Source of the DNA: Alligator mississippiensis
Taxonomy: Eukaryota > Chordata > Crocodylia > Alligatoridae
Direction of reading: 5' to 3'
Length of the DNA stretch: 64,000 nt
NCBI RefSeq assembly: GCF_030867095.1
Contig: NC_081824.1
Coordinates: forward strand, 306,482,956 to 306,546,955
The notes under the pieces were generated by a model. The model did not search any database and had not been told where the DNA came from. It saw only the letters and a program-made list of their open reading frames with translations. This document shows positions 62,394-64,000 of this stretch, one piece after another (positions within the stretch are counted from its first letter, which is position 1; each line of letters starts with the position of its first letter). The position numbers and the translations under genes were made by a program.

Positions 62394-62907
62394 CATACAC
62401 AGTCTCAGGGAACCCCAGAAAAATAGGCCCTGTCAGTACAAACAGAAAATGACAATTAGATTCAATTCAAGCAAACAGCCTCAGCAAATATTCTATAATG
62501 AGAGAGAAAACTGCCAGGTTGCCACCTGGCTTTTGTTTTCAGTTGCTCTGTAGGGACTTCACATCTTATTTTCTTCAGTGATAAGTGTTAAGATGTATGG
62601 CTTCTGAATATCAGAAAATACCACGCCCTCTCCATGTTTTTTACCTTCAGCACAGTAAAATAAGTTCTTGAGGGTTTGAAAAAAATAAAGATTAAAGAGG
62701 TTCCTACCATAAGATGTTTATTTTGATTGCTGTTAAGTGCACAAGGACAAAGCAGCCTCAGCTAGTTTCAGAACAACATAATAACCAAATGTAGCAAGCA
62801 AATGTTTGGGCTGTTCTTGATCTCAAGTACATGGAAGGGGAATTACAGTGAATGTGTGTGCATTTGTTACACAGAAACATGCACAACATGCAGACCTAGT
62901 TTTCAGG

Positions 62908-63195
62908 CCAGTGATTCTCAACTAGGGTGCCATGAGATCCTTTTAACAGTGCAATATTAGAACTGTTAGGTGTGCAAACACCTACACACAATTCACAAGA
63001 TAAAAGTTAGATATTTCAAGCAGAAATCCATAGTGTGAAAAACATTCTGCCCTGTTGTGGTCTTTCTGATTTCTTTGCAACAGTCTACTACTTTTCTGTA
63101 GTAAAAAATGAGTGAAAGCTAAGAGCTGTGATTTTCTGAGGTGTGCTTTGAGTCTATAAAGGATGCCTCAAGTGTAAAAATGTTGAGACCCACTA
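62908..63195. mobile_element. Second copy of the 39775 hAT-like element, reverse orientation
   Basis: It starts CCAGTGATTCTCAACTAGGG and ends TGTTGAGACCCACT. Blocks such as GTGTGAAAAACATTCTGCCC then GTTGTGGTCTTTCTGA, and AAAAAATGAGTGAAAGCTAA then GAGCTGTGATTTTCTGAGG, match the reverse complement of 39775-40116. No convincing target duplication was seen on its flanks. Confidence 0.7.
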
Positions 63196-63342
63196 TCATA
63201 GCCATAAGCATAACTACAGAGAGAACCATTAGCACTTACATAAGCAATGCAAAATTACTGTGTGTTGGCACGTATATGTATGACAGTGTATATACATATT
63301 CCACGGTGTAACACTACTCTGTGTCTGTGTATATATGACAGC

Positions 63343-63475
63343 ATATATAAAGAGTCATAGAGAAGTAAGGGTGAAAGGGACCTGCAGAGGTCCCCCTGCC
63401 TGAGGCAGGATCACCCTTGTCCAAACCATCCCACACAAACCATAATCTAAACTCTAGGTAAGACATAAGCCTCAC
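63343..63475 (-). mobile_element. CR1 LINE 3' tail, minus strand
   Basis: GTCATAGAGAAGTAAGGGTG then AAAGGGACCTGCAGAGGTCC and CTGCCTGAGGCAGGATCACC then AAACCATCCC is the reversed CR1 terminus. Confidence 0.75.
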
Positions 63476-63487
63476 CTCAGTCCCTGG

Positions 63488-63832
63488 AAAAATCATGGAG
63501 CAGGTCACTAACAAATTCATTTCCAAGCACTTGGAGAAAAAGAAGGTGATTAGGGAAAGTCAGCATGGGATTCACCAAAGGCAAGTCATGCCTCACCAAC
63601 CTGAATGCCTTCTATGATGAGATGATGATGACTGGATCTGTGGATGTGGGGAGAGCAGTCGACATGATATACCTTCACTTTAGCAAGGTTTTGATAGTTT
63701 CCCACAACATTCTTCCAAGCAAACTAAGGAAGTACAAGTTGGAAGAAAGAACTGTAAGGTGGATAAAAAACTGACGGGAGAGTCAAACTCAAAGGGTAGT
63801 AATCAATGGCTTGATCATAGGCGATGTGTAGG
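63488..63832 (+). mobile_element. CR1 LINE reverse-transcriptase fragment, plus strand
   Basis: The frame reads GFTKGKSCLTNLNAFYDEM then GRAVDMIYLHFSKV and ILPSKLRKYKLEERTVRWIK, the mid-RT region of CR1 ORF2 (HGF.KGKSC.TNL..FYD...DEGRAVD..YLDFSKAFD.V.H..L..KL...G). The catalytic-region Asp of YLDFSKAFD is His here, and an insertion shifts the frame after FSKV. It ends where a GC-rich repeat begins at about 63825. Confidence 0.9.
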
Positions 63833-64000
63833 GGGTGCATGTGGGTGCACATGCACCACCCCCTGAGCGTAGTGGTGCACCCCCCACAAAAAGACAGTGT
63901 TGGCGATACCTGTTCACCACCCACCCCCACCACCGACACTGCTGGTGGCGTCTGTGGGCGGTCAGCGATTGATGCTGGCCACTGCTGCCACTGCCAGCTG
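63825..64000. repeat. GC-rich repeat, cut by window end
   Basis: GGGGGTGCATGTGGGTGCAC then ATGCACCACCCCCTGAGC recalls 13998-14030 (GGGGGTGCATGTGGGTGTAT then GTGCACCCCCTGC). It appears to have inserted into the CR1 piece just before it. Confidence 0.5.

Larger units (their letters stand above)
48224..64000 (-). other. XK: XK intron 1, partial (exon 1 not in window)
   Basis: Everything above exon 2 to the window end lacks the expected exon 1 peptide (an MKFPASVLASVFLFVAE-like start). I checked the minus-strand frames, including the GC-rich ones, so intron 1 is at least 15.8 kb. It is packed with repeats described separately. The stretches 48240-48900, 48940-49860, 54745-55010 and 57000-57920 show nothing identifiable. 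Upstream neighbour LANCL3, expected from human order, was not seen. Confidence 0.8.

Noticed and set aside
48224..64000. XK exon 1
   Set aside because: No minus-strand frame resembles the expected N-terminus. It is probably beyond the window, although a poor-quality assembly region cannot be excluded.

Overview
The window is vertebrate nuclear DNA: intron-split genes with GT-AG junctions, long AT-rich introns and many interspersed repeats. CR1-type LINE fragments, hAT-like non-autonomous DNA transposons, tRNA-like SINE pieces and MITE-like elements dominate. That repeat mix, together with the XK-CYBB gene pair, points to a reptile, most likely a crocodilian (alligator-like) and possibly a turtle. 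This is inference, since no species-specific marker was tested.

Two real protein-coding genes can be supported, both on the minus strand and both partial. The 5' end of CYBB (gp91phox/NOX2, the catalytic subunit of the phagocyte NADPH oxidase) occupies 6633-10444 as exons 1-3, encoding residues 1-84. Exons 4-13 are not in the window and should lie before base 1. Upstream of its ATG, 10490-10549 resembles the proximal promoter of human CYBB, with an ETS/IRF-type element. XK (the McLeod-syndrome protein, a multi-pass membrane protein of the XKR family) occupies 28336-48223 as exons 2 and 3, encoding residues 83-444. Its exon 1 is not in the window and should lie beyond 64000. The two genes run head to tail (XK upstream of CYBB) 17.9 kb apart, the same order and relative orientation as on human Xp21.1. 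They do not share a pathway: CYBB makes superoxide in phagocytes, while XK acts in plasma-membrane lipid scrambling and partners Kell.

Layout: 1-6632 is partial CYBB intron 3 with a GC-rich repeat array, a DNA-transposon end and a hairpin-rich MITE. 6633-10444 holds CYBB exons 3-1. 10445-28335 is intergenic, with microsatellites, CR1 tails, a GC-rich hAT-like element, a MITE with a GC-rich insert, and an old LINE RT remnant. 28336-29162 is XK exon 3. 29163-47960 is XK intron 2, with CR1 copies, two hAT-like elements flanked by recognisable 8-bp target duplications, and a Ty3/gypsy integrase relic. 47961-48223 is XK exon 2. 48224-64000 is partial XK intron 1, very repeat-rich, with a 1.9-kb CR1 copy, another CR1 split by a GC-rich insert, CA-rich arrays and an LTR-like promoter segment.

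No CRISPR array, operon, tRNA or rRNA gene, or plausible new multi-gene system was found. The points most worth a second look are evolutionary: the conserved gene pair with exact exon lengths, the promoter match, and several nested or duplication-flanked transposon insertions.
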